A stretch of DNA of 64,000 bases, from positions 2,542,001 to 2,606,000 of the forward strand of contig CP121688.1 of assembly GCA_038396625.1 (NCBI GenBank), written 5' to 3'. Positions within the stretch are counted from its first letter, which is position 1. Every line of letters begins with the position of its first letter. The notes under the pieces are model-generated. The model was not told where the DNA came from and ran no database searches. It was given only the letters and a program-made list of their open reading frames with translations. Positions 34,667 to 43,408 of this stretch are shown one piece after another. The DNA is from G038396625 sp038396625 (GTDB lineage Bacteria > Bacillota > Clostridia > Peptostreptococcales > Thermotaleaceae). Made by a program: the position numbers and the translations under genes.

Positions 34667-34863
34667 ATTACATTCCCTCACTTTCAATTATACAGTTTTA
34701 GCATCTTTTATTGTTCTTATCTTGCCTAATTTCCTATAGAAGTACACCTTGCTCTTTCAATTATTTCCACTTTTGATAACAAAATCCTTCATTTTTTCGT
34801 GTAATTTTTTATACAAACAGAAATAATAAATATAAATTTATTTTTAAAAAAGGAGTATTGACT

Positions 34864-35046
34864 ATGGATAAAGAAACAAAACAAAACTTTACATCTCCAA
34901 TGGATGTCAATGGATATTTAAGCAATCTTATTCATGAAGATAATCAAATCATGCGTCAGAAATCAAACAAACCCAAAAATACCAAAGGTGCTACTTTTAA
35001 TGAATTTGTCAATGACGCACTCACACCACTAGATATAACTGACTAA
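34864..35046 (+). CDS. small protein of unknown function
   Basis: This 60-residue hydrophilic protein has ATG 34864 with AAAGGAG nine bases upstream. It reads MDKETKQNFTSPMDVNGYLS at its start and ends GATFNEFVNDALTPLDITD. No membrane segment, Cys or known motif is visible. It stands alone on the plus strand between two minus-strand genes and ends upstream of a strong hairpin at 35168-35203. The ribosome site and isolation make it credible. The function is unknown. Confidence 0.6.
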   Translation: MDKETKQNFTSPMDVNGYLSNLIHEDNQIMRQKSNKPKNTKGATFNEFVNDALTPLDITD

Positions 35047-35167
35047 AAATGCCGCACCCTAATATACTTCTTCAATTTCTTTCTTAGATTAACCACTTTA
35101 AGGTTAAAGCATCCAAAAATATTGACACTTTAATCTTATAATCCTTTTTTATCGTTTCTATGCTGAT

Positions 35168-35203
35168 AAAGCTCCATCTGTTATTTTATACAGATGGAGC
35201 TTT
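35168..35203. terminator. bidirectional terminator
   Basis: AAAGCTCCATCTG and CAGATGGAGCTTT form a 13-bp stem around TTATTTTATA between a plus-strand and a minus-strand gene. Confidence 0.8.
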
Positions 35204-35204
35204 A

Positions 35205-35759
35205 CTAGTATTTTTCGTTAATGTATTTATCAATCATTGATTTTTTCTTTTGTTCGTCAAATACCCCTTCTTCCCTTAATCGATCTACTACCCACTGGCT
35301 TATTGAATGAAAGACTACATCGTCATAATCCTTAAGCACAACTTCAAACAATTTATTCTTTAACATAGGAGATTTCACTTTGATATAATAAGCTTCTACA
35401 TTGACAAAGTCTAAATATGTTAACAACTTAATGATGGTTTTGTCTTTTTGCTTGTAATAATATTGTGCATCCTGCTGCAGCTGCATTGCGATTTTGGGAT
35501 GTTTTTTCTGCAGCTTAGCATCTTTAGATTTCATATAACTGTACTTTGCCATCATATTATAATATTGATAATTATATAAACCTTTTTCAAAAGAATCAAT
35601 CCGATACTTAAAAGGTTTTAAGTTAAGCCTTTGAATAAATGCATAATGTGCTTCAATAAATTCTCTTTTTGTGATATCGCCTTTTCTAAATTGATAAATC
35701 AATGCTTTTCGGTTATTAAAAAATTTGTCAAAAACACTTTCTTGCGGTCTATACCTCAT
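35205..35759 (-). CDS. conserved clostridial protein of unknown function
   Basis: This 184-residue basic, helical protein has many Tyr and Lys residues: MRYRPQESVFDKFFNNRKAL, FEKGLYNYQYYNMMAKYSYM, then QQDAQYYYKQKDKTIIKLLT. No signal peptide, membrane segment or catalytic motif is visible. It looks like one of the DUF-type proteins found in clostridia near cell-surface or housekeeping genes, but I cannot name the family with certainty. ATG 35759 is preferred to the upstream TTG. It is followed by a strong terminator. Confidence 0.7.
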   Translation of the reverse strand: MRYRPQESVFDKFFNNRKALIYQFRKGDITKREFIEAHYAFIQRLNLKPFKYRIDSFEKGLYNYQYYNMMAKYSYMKSKDAKLQKKHPKIAMQLQQDAQYYYKQKDKTIIKLLTYLDFVNVEAYYIKVKSPMLKNKLFEVVLKDYDDVVFHSISQWVVDRLREEGVFDEQKKKSMIDKYINEKY

Positions 35760-35863
35760 TTTCAACACCTATTTCTATTTTAAAATAAAATGCTTCTATT
35801 GCTTCATATGCCCTCCTCTATACCTAATGATATACAGTAACCTAGAATTACGACTCTTTCTTA

Positions 35864-36301
35864 CTATTTATTTCTCTTAATATTTAGATGCATCTTTGCA
35901 CTTTCGCTATTAAAAGACTGTTTTAACTGTGTTTTTGCCATTTCAATTTCTTTTTCCATCCTTTCTCTACAAGAAGGGCAGTATTTATGATGGGCCGAAA
36001 GCAATAAACATCCACATCCCTTACATTCTATATTAATATATTCATTAGGAATCTCTATCAATCTACCTTCTCTCACAAAATTATTGACTACATGATAAGG
36101 CACACCTGTTTCCTGTTCTATTTCAAAACTTGTAGCCCCTGGATATTGTTTAAGATAGTCCTCAATTTTCCGAAAAACTTCTTCAATTTTTTTGAAACAC
36201 GCTGGACAATAATCATATAATGCATTTTCTTCAATGATTGTTTTACACTTTTTACAAACTCGCACCGTTATGCCTTTGAAATAGTTTTTATTGGTTCCCA
36301 T
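35864..36301 (-). CDS. YvyF-like zinc-ribbon protein (flagellar operon protein family)
   Basis: This 145-residue protein has two Cys4 zinc ribbons, CKKCKTIIEENALYDYCPAC at the start and CKGCGCLLLSAHHKYCPSC near the end. Between them lies a helix-turn-helix (YPGATSFEIEQETGVPYHVV, then NNFVREGRLIEIPNEY). This order matches the YvyF/TIGR03826 group of proteins often found in flagellar gene clusters. No flagellar genes are adjacent here, so the role is uncertain. ATG 36301 follows GAGGTGGAGT. Confidence 0.7.
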   Translation of the reverse strand: MGTNKNYFKGITVRVCKKCKTIIEENALYDYCPACFKKIEEVFRKIEDYLKQYPGATSFEIEQETGVPYHVVNNFVREGRLIEIPNEYINIECKGCGCLLLSAHHKYCPSCRERMEKEIEMAKTQLKQSFNSESAKMHLNIKRNK

Positions 36302-36411
36302 ACTCCACCTCAACCTCTTCTTGATTCTTAATAATAATGCGATAAAATCATGTTTAATAACACAAATACAAGTTTTACGGCTGTATTGAGAATAAAATCA
36401 GTTTTGATTAT

Positions 36412-37101
36412 CTATACAATTTTTAAAGGCTCGAAATCTAAATAATCACAAGATGTCAGATAATAAGAAGTGCCTTTATATTCTCCTTGTAGTCCACCCT
36501 TAAACGAATCCTGTCCATGTAAATGTCCATAAAAAACTTTTTTTACATGATATGCTTCATATATTTGTGTAAATCCTGATGGCTCTAATCGATCATTCGT
36601 TGGTGGATAATGGGTCATTACCATTAGTTCTGTATAACCTTTTTTTACTGCTGCATCTAAAGATAATGTTAGACGGTGTAATTCTCTTTCATATACCTTT
36701 TGATCCTGTTGTGTGAATTTGTTTTCATTTGGACAAACCCATCCCCTGGTTCCACATATTGCATAGGATTCATATGCAAAAAAATTATTTTGAAGAAAAA
36801 ACATGTTTTCAAATAATGTATTGAGCTTTGTCACAGAACCCCACCAATAATCGTGATTTCCTCTTAATAATATCTTTTTTCCTGGAAGTGCTTCAATCCA
36901 CATCAAATCCTGCATAGCTTCTTTCATACTCATTGCCCAGGAAATATCCCCAGGAATGAGTACTGTATCTTCTTGTTGAATCATGTTCATCCAGTTTTTC
37001 TCAATTTTTCTATGATGCGCAATCCATTGTTCGCCAAAAATATCCATTGGTTTGTCTACACCAATACTAAGATGCAAATCTCCAATTACAAATAAACTCA
37101 T
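36412..37101 (-). CDS. calcineurin-like metallophosphoesterase
   Basis: This 229-residue phosphoesterase has all core motifs: GDLHLS (D.H), PGDISWAM (GD), GNHDYWW (GNHD), MTHYPPTN (H) and YGHLHGQ (GH.H). These bind two metal ions. The family includes many phosphodiesterases and protein phosphatases of unknown substrate. This subgroup is a single-domain cytoplasmic protein without a signal peptide. GTAGGTGAG precedes the ATG. Confidence 0.9.
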   Translation of the reverse strand: MSLFVIGDLHLSIGVDKPMDIFGEQWIAHHRKIEKNWMNMIQQEDTVLIPGDISWAMSMKEAMQDLMWIEALPGKKILLRGNHDYWWGSVTKLNTLFENMFFLQNNFFAYESYAICGTRGWVCPNENKFTQQDQKVYERELHRLTLSLDAAVKKGYTELMVMTHYPPTNDRLEPSGFTQIYEAYHVKKVFYGHLHGQDSFKGGLQGEYKGTSYYLTSCDYLDFEPLKIV

Positions 37102-37381
37102 TTGCTCACCTACTTTTTTCCTTGCTGCAATTTCTTTCTTACACGTATTATACCCTATATTATTCTGATTTCTTTTATAAAAATAAAATTTTTCTTCAAC
37201 GCTACCATTATAGGCCTTTCTTCCTATGGGTATGCGCCTGTAAACTGAAAATAAAATAAATTGGTGATTCAGAATGACTCAAAGGAATGTTCCGCAAATC
37301 GTAAATTTCAACTTTTAGCTGTATTTTCTAAAATTCTAAGGTAAAATAGTAAGGAAAAGAAATATAAACAGGAGTGATTCT

Positions 37382-37963
37382 ATGTCAAAAATAACTTGGA
37401 AACCAGGAACAATGGTATATCCTATCCCTGCAGTTTTAGTTACCTGTGGTGATAAAAAAGAAAATTATAATATCATTACCATTGCATGGACTGGTACAGT
37501 TTGTTCTAACCCCGCAATGACTTACATATCCTTAAAACCAGAGAGATATTCCTACCCTATTATTAAAGAAACCAAAGAATTTGTAATTAATCTAACTACC
37601 GAAGAGCTGGCAAAAGCTACAGATTTTTGTGGTGTAAGATCTGGTAAAAACGTAGATAAATTCAAAGAAATGAAGCTTACACCTGAAAAGGCTAGTGTAG
37701 TCAAGGCGCCACTTATTAAAGAAAGTCCTGTCAATATTGAATGTAAGGTTGAAAGAATCATCAAGCTTGGTTCCCATGATATGTTTATTGCAAAAGTTGT
37801 GGCTGTCAATATTGATGATCATTATTTGGACAATAAAAACAAATTTCATTTGGATAAAGCCAAACCCCTATGCTATTCCCACGGACAATATTATGGATTA
37901 AAAAAATCCCTTGGTGGGTTTGGCTTCTCTGTTGCAAAAAAGAAAAGAAAATCGAACAAGTAA
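37382..37963 (+). CDS. flavin reductase family protein (FMN-binding split barrel)
   Basis: This 193-residue protein begins MSKITWKPGTMVYPIPAVLV. It has the FMN-binding TIAWTGTVCSNPAMTYISLK and CGVRSGKNVDKF blocks of the flavoredoxin/flavin reductase-like family. In anaerobes these bind FMN and act in electron transfer or flavin reduction. AGGAGTGATT precedes the ATG. It is monocistronic on the plus strand and ends in a hairpin at 37961-37986 (AAAGAGATGGA with its complement). Confidence 0.87.
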   Translation: MSKITWKPGTMVYPIPAVLVTCGDKKENYNIITIAWTGTVCSNPAMTYISLKPERYSYPIIKETKEFVINLTTEELAKATDFCGVRSGKNVDKFKEMKLTPEKASVVKAPLIKESPVNIECKVERIIKLGSHDMFIAKVVAVNIDDHYLDNKNKFHLDKAKPLCYSHGQYYGLKKSLGGFGFSVAKKKRKSNK

Positions 37964-37986
37964 AGAGATGGATTCCATCTCTTTAT
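37961..37986 (+). terminator. terminator of the flavin reductase gene
   Basis: TAAAGAGATGG pairs with CCATCTCTTTA around AATT-type loop bases immediately after the stop codon. Confidence 0.6.
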
Positions 37987-38013
37987 TACATATCAGGAAA
38001 TCATGCGTATAAA

Positions 38014-38811
38014 CTAATCAAAAGCTTGATATTTATCTACCACATATTTAATTTTTTCAGCTAGTTCCTTTAATTCCATAACGCTGCCCTTTTCCCAAAG
38101 TTCATCAAATTTTTCTTGAAATGCTTTGGCTTCCATGTCTCGCCCTATGATCTTTAAAAGCTGTATATTATTAACAATACCAGAAACAGTATTTGACTTT
38201 ACTTCAAATAATCTTTGGGCATTAATCACTTCGTCTCTTATCTCCCACATCTCTTCATCTAGTTGATGGGCAGCTTCTGCAGATTTTTTTAATCTTTCTC
38301 TAATTTTTGCAGGAATATTTCCTTTGTATTTATAATTGATGGAGTGCTCAATAGTTGCCCAAAAATTCATCGCTAACGTACGTATCTGAACTTCAGCTAA
38401 TATTTCTTTTTGTCCGAAAGCCGTTTGTATAGGATATTTAATAATCATATGATAGCTTCTGTAACCACTTTCCTTTTGATTTTTTATGTAGTCTTTCACA
38501 TACATAATTTTTAAATCTTTTCCATCTCTTTCTTGAATTAATTCTATCACTTTATATATGTCATCAACAAACTGGCACATAATTCTTATACCTGCGATGT
38601 CTTCTATTTTTTCTTCAATGTCACTTTCAGCAATGCCATATTTTTTAGCCTTTTCTAAAATACTGGATACTTTCTTTACTCTTCCCGTAACAAATTCTAT
38701 AGGCGAGTATTCGTTCATTTCCCTTAATTCATTTCTTATGGCCTTAAATTTGACCTTTAACTCTTGTACTGCTTGTTCATAGGGTATCAAAATTTTCTTC
38801 CATTGTCGCAT
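38014..38811 (-). CDS. GTP pyrophosphokinase family small alarmone synthetase (RelQ-like)
   Basis: This protein of about 265 residues has the RelA/SpoT synthetase domain (about 20-190), with FVTGRVKKVSSILEKAKKYG, EDIAGIRIMCQFVDDIY, GYRSYHMIIKYPI, and AEVQIRTLAMNFWATIEHSI. No HD hydrolase or TGS domain is present, so it makes but does not degrade (p)ppGpp. It is about 50 residues longer than the Bacillus RelQ, by a C-terminal helical extension. ATG 38811 follows AAGGGGTG; the GTG three codons earlier is less well placed. Confidence 0.88.
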   Translation of the reverse strand: MRQWKKILIPYEQAVQELKVKFKAIRNELREMNEYSPIEFVTGRVKKVSSILEKAKKYGIAESDIEEKIEDIAGIRIMCQFVDDIYKVIELIQERDGKDLKIMYVKDYIKNQKESGYRSYHMIIKYPIQTAFGQKEILAEVQIRTLAMNFWATIEHSINYKYKGNIPAKIRERLKKSAEAAHQLDEEMWEIRDEVINAQRLFEVKSNTVSGIVNNIQLLKIIGRDMEAKAFQEKFDELWEKGSVMELKELAEKIKYVVDKYQAFD

Positions 38812-38900
38812 TTCTCTCACACCCCTTGCTTTCTATATCTAGTACCCTTACTATTTTACCATTTTTTTATACACTTGATAACTGCTTTTCATCTAAATCA

Positions 38901-38932
38901 AAGGCTACTTTCGTAATAATAAAAGTAGCCTC
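38901..38932 (-). terminator. terminator of the AbrB-like gene
   Basis: On the minus strand AGGCTACTTT pairs with AAAGTAGCCT around a 12-base loop, 32 bases after the gene end. Confidence 0.6.
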
Positions 38933-38963
38933 TCCTTCACATACATTTATCTCACAGAAAACT

Positions 38964-39461
38964 TTACACATGCATGATTTTAATAAATCCTTTAATCACC
39001 AATGGCAGTATAGTAATAACACTGATGAGTCGCATTAAATGCAATAATGCGACTTTTGAAGTATCTGCTCCATATGCTTCAGACGTCAATACCATCTCTG
39101 TTAAACCACCTGGCGCACTACTAAATAGGGCTGTAATCAAATTTAATCCTGTAGTTTTATAGAGTAAGAAACCTAACAAAAGATTTAACACCATCAGCCC
39201 AAGTACCATAATAACTGCTGGTATAAGCATTGCCTTCAATCCATGAATTGTTTCCATTGTAAAGTTTAATCCTAACATGCCTCCCACCATAATTTGTGCC
39301 ACTAATTTAAAATTCGTGGGTATATATCCTTTCCCACTCCATATATTATATATAGCCACAAAAACCATGGCACCTACTAAGGCTCCAGCAGGTATTTTTA
39401 ACTTGATTCCTATCATGCCACCAATCCCTGCAACAATCAATGTATATATAATCTTCTCCAT
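38964..39461 (-). CDS. AbrB-type membrane protein (single-domain)
   Basis: This 165-residue protein has about five hydrophobic segments and the family signature LFSSAPGGLTEMVLTSEAYG followed by DTSKVALLHLMRLISVI. Family members called AbrB in Escherichia coli have two such domains, while this is one repeat, as in many Firmicutes where two half-genes may pair. The role is unknown and probably transport-related. It is unrelated to the Bacillus AbrB DNA-binding protein. ATG 39461 follows GGGAG. Confidence 0.78.
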   Translation of the reverse strand: MEKIIYTLIVAGIGGMIGIKLKIPAGALVGAMVFVAIYNIWSGKGYIPTNFKLVAQIMVGGMLGLNFTMETIHGLKAMLIPAVIMVLGLMVLNLLLGFLLYKTTGLNLITALFSSAPGGLTEMVLTSEAYGADTSKVALLHLMRLISVITILPLVIKGFIKIMHV

Positions 39462-39492
39462 ACTTTTCTCCCATCCACACATACTTTATTGT

Positions 39493-40176
39493 CTATTCTA
39501 GTATTTTTAAAAAATTTTCTGTGTCTTCTAAATTTGCAAACAAATGATCAGGAGTGTACGCCATTAGCTCCTCTGGGCTATGGCTTCCTGTAGATACAGC
39601 AATGCTTTTTATACCTAATATTTTTCCACATTCAATATCTAGAGGTGTATCCCCAATGACAAAAATATTTTCTTTTGTATATTCCACCCCATGATGTCTT
39701 TCAGCATTTTCTATGGCCTGATGAATCATCTGCCATCGTTCTATTCTTTCATCCCCAAAACCACCTACAGGAAAATATCTATTCAAATCATGAGGTTTTA
39801 ATTTTATGCGCGCACCTCTTTCAATATTTCCTGTTCCTAAAACATGACAAACATGATGCTGATCTTTTCCGTTTGCAAGGATTTTTTGTATTCCTGGCAA
39901 GATTTCAACATATTCTTCACCAGAGGTAAGCATATGATCTAATATCCTACAATAAGTATCTAAAAATAATTTTACCTCATTTTGATTGATGATGCCTTTA
40001 TTCTCCAATGCATCCTCCACAATGATTGCATCTAATCTTCCTGCCATTTTTATCCCCTTAAAAGCATCTTTTATGCCAAAAACCAAATCAAATGCTTTAT
40101 CCATAGCTTTTCTTCCACAGCTTCTGCTATCAATTAAGGTACCGTCCACATCCCATATCATTAATATATCCTTCAT
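39493..40176 (-). CDS. HAD family hydrolase (phosphoglycolate-phosphatase-like)
   Basis: This 228-residue protein has motif I IWDVDGTLIDS, a cap domain (about 15-100), motif II VLGTGNIERGA in place of the usual TS/TN, and motif III/IV KENIFVIGDTPLDIECGKIL. The GDT.LD. form places it with phosphoglycolate phosphatase-like enzymes. ATG 40176 has AAGGGGAAG upstream and gives the normal start two residues before motif I. Substrate unknown. Confidence 0.85.
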   Translation of the reverse strand: MKDILMIWDVDGTLIDSRSCGRKAMDKAFDLVFGIKDAFKGIKMAGRLDAIIVEDALENKGIINQNEVKLFLDTYCRILDHMLTSGEEYVEILPGIQKILANGKDQHHVCHVLGTGNIERGARIKLKPHDLNRYFPVGGFGDERIERWQMIHQAIENAERHHGVEYTKENIFVIGDTPLDIECGKILGIKSIAVSTGSHSPEELMAYTPDHLFANLEDTENFLKILE

Positions 40177-40381
40177 CGATCTTCCCCTTCCCCTTATATG
40201 CACAAGAATATATTTTCTTATTCCATCTCACCTTCGATTATAACAGAATTTTTTGTTTATTCCCCTTAATTTATCATTTTTATTCTAAACAAATTCTCAT
40301 GTTTTACTTTGTTCAAATTTCTTAGACAAGATATAAATTATTCATCCTTTTGAAGATCCATACTTTCTTAATTAAGGTAAA

Positions 40382-40416
40382 AAAAGCACATCCTGCTTTA
40401 AAGCCAGATGTGCTTT
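40382..40416 (-). terminator. terminator of the GAPDH gene
   Basis: On the minus strand AAAAGCACATCTGGC pairs with GCAGGATGTGCTTTT (one bulge) and is followed by seven T. It lies just after the stop at 40425. Confidence 0.85.
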
Positions 40417-40424
40417 TAGTATAT

Positions 40425-41435
40425 TTATAAGCCTATTTTTCCCATATATGCTGCTAGATCAATTACTCTGTTAGAGTATCCCCACTCATTGTCATACCAA
40501 GAAACAACTTTTAACATTCTATCTCCAATCATCATAGTAGAAAGACCGTCTACGATGGATGAACGATAATCTTTCTTATAATCAATGGAAACCAATGGTT
40601 CTTCCGAATAGCCTAGTATACCATATAATGCATCTTCTGCAGCTTCTTTTAATTTAGTATTTACTTCTTCAGCTGTCGTAGATTTTTCTAATTCTATTAC
40701 TAAGTCTACCACAGAAACGACAGGAGTTGGTACACGCATCGCCATGCCATTTAATTTACCTTTTAATTCTGGAATAACCAATCCAATTGCCTTTGCAGCT
40801 CCAGTAGTTGTTGGAATAATAGATTCAGCTGCAGCTCTAGCTCTTCTCAAATCTTTATGTGGTAAGTCTAAAAGTCTTTGATCTCCAGTATAAGCATGTA
40901 CTGTAGTCATTAATCCTTTTATAATTTTAAACTCATCATGAATCACCTTTGCAACAGGTGCTAAACAGTTTGTTGTACAAGATGCATTAGATACGATATG
41001 ATGCTTTTCTGGATCATAATCAGGATGATTTACACCCATTACAATTGTTGCATCTACCTCTTTTCCTGGGGCAGATATAATCACTTTTTTCGCACCTGCT
41101 GTAATATGTTTTTGACAATCTTCTTTGCTAGTAAATTTTCCAGTAGATTCAATAACAATATCAACACCTAGTTCTTTCCAGGGAATTTCTGCAGGATCTC
41201 TATGGGCAGTAAAAGCGATTTCCTTATTTCCTATAATAATTGAATTCTCTGTCCCCTTTACTTCTTGAGGAAGAATACCATAAAGAGAATCATATTTAAA
41301 GATATGTGCATGTTTTTGTGGACCACTGGTACTATTAATCGCAACAATCTCTATATCTCCTTCTCTTTCCAACCATGCTTTTAATACATTTTTACCAATT
41401 CTACCAAAACCATTAATTCCTACTTTAATCGCCAT
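40425..41435 (-). CDS. glyceraldehyde-3-phosphate dehydrogenase, type I
   Basis: This 336-residue GAPDH has the Rossmann start VGINGFGRIGKNVLKAWLER, the catalytic Cys in SNASCTTNCLAPVAKVI, and His and Arg of the phosphate sites. After strand 2 the usual Asp that holds NAD ribose is Ser (VAINSTSGPQKHAHIFKYDS), while the LPHKDL block stays as in NAD enzymes. This suggests reduced NAD selectivity or NADP use, as in GapB-type enzymes. ATG 41435 has GGAGG 11 bases upstream. It stands alone, not in a gap-pgk-tpi operon, which also fits a second, possibly gluconeogenic, GAPDH. The gene has its own terminator. Confidence 0.93.
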   Translation of the reverse strand: MAIKVGINGFGRIGKNVLKAWLEREGDIEIVAINSTSGPQKHAHIFKYDSLYGILPQEVKGTENSIIIGNKEIAFTAHRDPAEIPWKELGVDIVIESTGKFTSKEDCQKHITAGAKKVIISAPGKEVDATIVMGVNHPDYDPEKHHIVSNASCTTNCLAPVAKVIHDEFKIIKGLMTTVHAYTGDQRLLDLPHKDLRRARAAAESIIPTTTGAAKAIGLVIPELKGKLNGMAMRVPTPVVSVVDLVIELEKSTTAEEVNTKLKEAAEDALYGILGYSEEPLVSIDYKKDYRSSIVDGLSTMMIGDRMLKVVSWYDNEWGYSNRVIDLAAYMGKIGL

Positions 41436-41688
41436 TTTATTTTCCTCCATTCCTAATATATGTATAATTTAATACTTAAACTTTTAAATTGTATGTATCA
41501 TTCGTTATTTATGTTATATTATATTCTTATAATATCATATATGTTTTATATTGTATACACTATAATACATTATTCATATTTTAAAATAATTCTGAACAAA
41601 AAAAGATACATGATTTCATTTTGTTGATATCATGCACCAAGAAATACAAATCTATTCCCGCAAATTAACTATCTTTATAGAGATACCT

Positions 41689-42660
41689 TTATCTAAAACA
41701 ATCCTTTTCGCTTGACAGATGTCGAACTGCTCTACCATTGAGATAATCGAACTGCTTGCCTTGATAGCTGTCTAATATTTTCATTTTTTCATCAATAGCA
41801 TCTTTTATTTTCCACCAACTAGTATTCCAGTTGCAAAACAATGTATTTTCCTTTGGTGCTCTTCCAATAAGTCTTTGAAAAACTACTTGAGGATTTGTAT
41901 ATTCTAAAAACATAATCACCCGATCAATATAGGCTTCTAGTGATATCAGGTCAAAGGCTTTTTGTTCATACATCTCGCCCATCAAGGTATTTTTCACGAT
42001 GTACAAAGAATGTAGCTTGATCTGCTCGATCCCTAATGTGGATAGAATTTTTGCTCCTTCTATAACATCTTCCATTGTATCCCAAGGAAGATTTAAAATC
42101 ATATGTACACAAATTTCAAAGCCAAATTTTTTAATCCGTAGTACAGCATCAATAAATTCTGCTAGAGAATGACCTCTATTAATTCGTTTTAAAGTATGAT
42201 AATTTACGCTCTGTAGTCCTAGCTCTATTGAAATATTAATATTGTTCGTTTCTTGAACTTCTTTGAGAAAAACCAAATAAGCATCACTAATGCAATCAGG
42301 TCTTGTAGACACAGATATTTCCACAACGTCTTTTTGACAAGCTGCATCAATATATTTTTTAAATTGGGCTAATGGTAAATAAGTATTGGTGAAATTTTGA
42401 AAATAAGCAATGAATTTTTGTGCTTTATACTTATTTTGAATATATTGTATATTTGTATTAAGTTGCTCTTCGACAGATATAGTTTCTGATAAATTTTCAA
42501 AACCTGCTCCTTCTTCACCACAAAAAATACATCCTCCACAACCTGAAATACCATCACGATTTGGACATGTTACAGGGAGATTGATAGGGATTTTATATAC
42601 CTTTGTTCCATATTTTTCTTTCAAGTATTGAGAATACACTCTATATCTATTGTTTTCCAT
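41689..42660 (-). CDS. TIGR01212-type radical SAM protein (YhcC-like)
   Basis: This 323-residue radical SAM protein has N-terminal CPNRDGISGCGGCIFCGEEG, holding the spaced Cys ligands of the Fe-S cluster, followed by EQLNTNIQYIQNKYKAQKFI and AYFQNFTNTY, a hallmark of this family. STRPDCISDAYL and VHMILNLPWDTMEDV are also family motifs. Related to the Elp3-like C-terminal pattern; the reaction is unknown, probably RNA or cofactor modification. AAAGGAG precedes the ATG. Confidence 0.9.
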   Translation of the reverse strand: MENNRYRVYSQYLKEKYGTKVYKIPINLPVTCPNRDGISGCGGCIFCGEEGAGFENLSETISVEEQLNTNIQYIQNKYKAQKFIAYFQNFTNTYLPLAQFKKYIDAACQKDVVEISVSTRPDCISDAYLVFLKEVQETNNINISIELGLQSVNYHTLKRINRGHSLAEFIDAVLRIKKFGFEICVHMILNLPWDTMEDVIEGAKILSTLGIEQIKLHSLYIVKNTLMGEMYEQKAFDLISLEAYIDRVIMFLEYTNPQVVFQRLIGRAPKENTLFCNWNTSWWKIKDAIDEKMKILDSYQGKQFDYLNGRAVRHLSSEKDCFR

Positions 42661-42775
42661 ATATTTACTCCTTTAACTTTGCCAAAAAATTTCTGCATTT
42701 TGAAATTATATCACAAATATTATAACCTTATCTACTGATTCTAATGAGTGTCGTTATTTTTTAATAAAATTAAAA

Positions 42776-42800
42776 TAGTGCACCCTTTCTAGGATGCACT
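42776..42800 (-). terminator. terminator of the universal stress protein gene
   Basis: AGTGCATCC pairs with GGGTGCACT around TAGAAA on the minus strand, followed by ATTTTAATTTTA, ten bases after the gene end. Confidence 0.75.
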
Positions 42801-42811
42801 TTGTTTTTTGG

Positions 42812-43219
42812 TTAAATCACATATTTCTTCTTATTTGGAGGCACAATTTGAATAGCCACTTCTTCAGGCAAACGTTTTTCTAAATTACTTACCATATTTC
42901 TGTCCCGGCTATTTTCATAAGATTCTCCTAGAACAATAATTCCTATATCATTTTTATCTGTTAATTCTCTTAATGTAGCCAATACGTCTTGAGATCTGAC
43001 TACTGTTAAGTTGGCACCATAATTCTTTGATTTTTCAAACAAATACTCTAAAGCATCACCTTCTCTAGATTTGCCTAAAAAATTTACGCCTTCCTTAGCT
43101 ACATGTATAACAAATAATTCTCCCCCTTGCTCTTCTCTTATTTCTGCCCCTCTTTTAATAAGTCTCTCACAGGTCTTCTGTTGTGTCACACATACCATGA
43201 TATTCTTTGCAGTTTTCAT
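42812..43219 (-). CDS. universal stress protein family (UspA / KdpD-Usp-like)
   Basis: This 135-residue protein begins MKTAKNIMVCVTQQKTCERL and has the Usp-like alternating alpha/beta pattern with LFVIHVAKEG and DIGIIVLGESYENSRDRN. It resembles the Usp domain found in KdpD sensor kinases more than classical UspA, and the G-rich ATP loop (G..G.....S) is incomplete, so nucleotide binding is doubtful. AAGGGG precedes the ATG. No kdp genes are near. Confidence 0.75.
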   Translation of the reverse strand: MKTAKNIMVCVTQQKTCERLIKRGAEIREEQGGELFVIHVAKEGVNFLGKSREGDALEYLFEKSKNYGANLTVVRSQDVLATLRELTDKNDIGIIVLGESYENSRDRNMVSNLEKRLPEEVAIQIVPPNKKKYVI

Positions 43220-43355
43220 TTCAAGACCCCTTTCGACAGTAAAAATAATATCATCTACTTATTCAATACCCAAATTCAATGCATCTATTCCTTTTTTATT
43301 CCCTTATCCATTATACTACAAACTTTTATTCTCTGCCAGTATCCTTAGACAGAAG

Positions 43356-43378
43356 AAGAGCAGCAAAAGCCGCTCTTT
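43356..43378 (-). terminator. terminator-like hairpin after the M14 peptidase gene
   Basis: AAGAGCAGC and GCCGCTCTT form a 9-base stem with one mismatch around AAAA, 30 bases after the stop. The T-run is weak. Confidence 0.45.
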
Positions 43379-43408
43379 AGTGGTTATTCCATAACTATTA
43401 TTGGTTTT

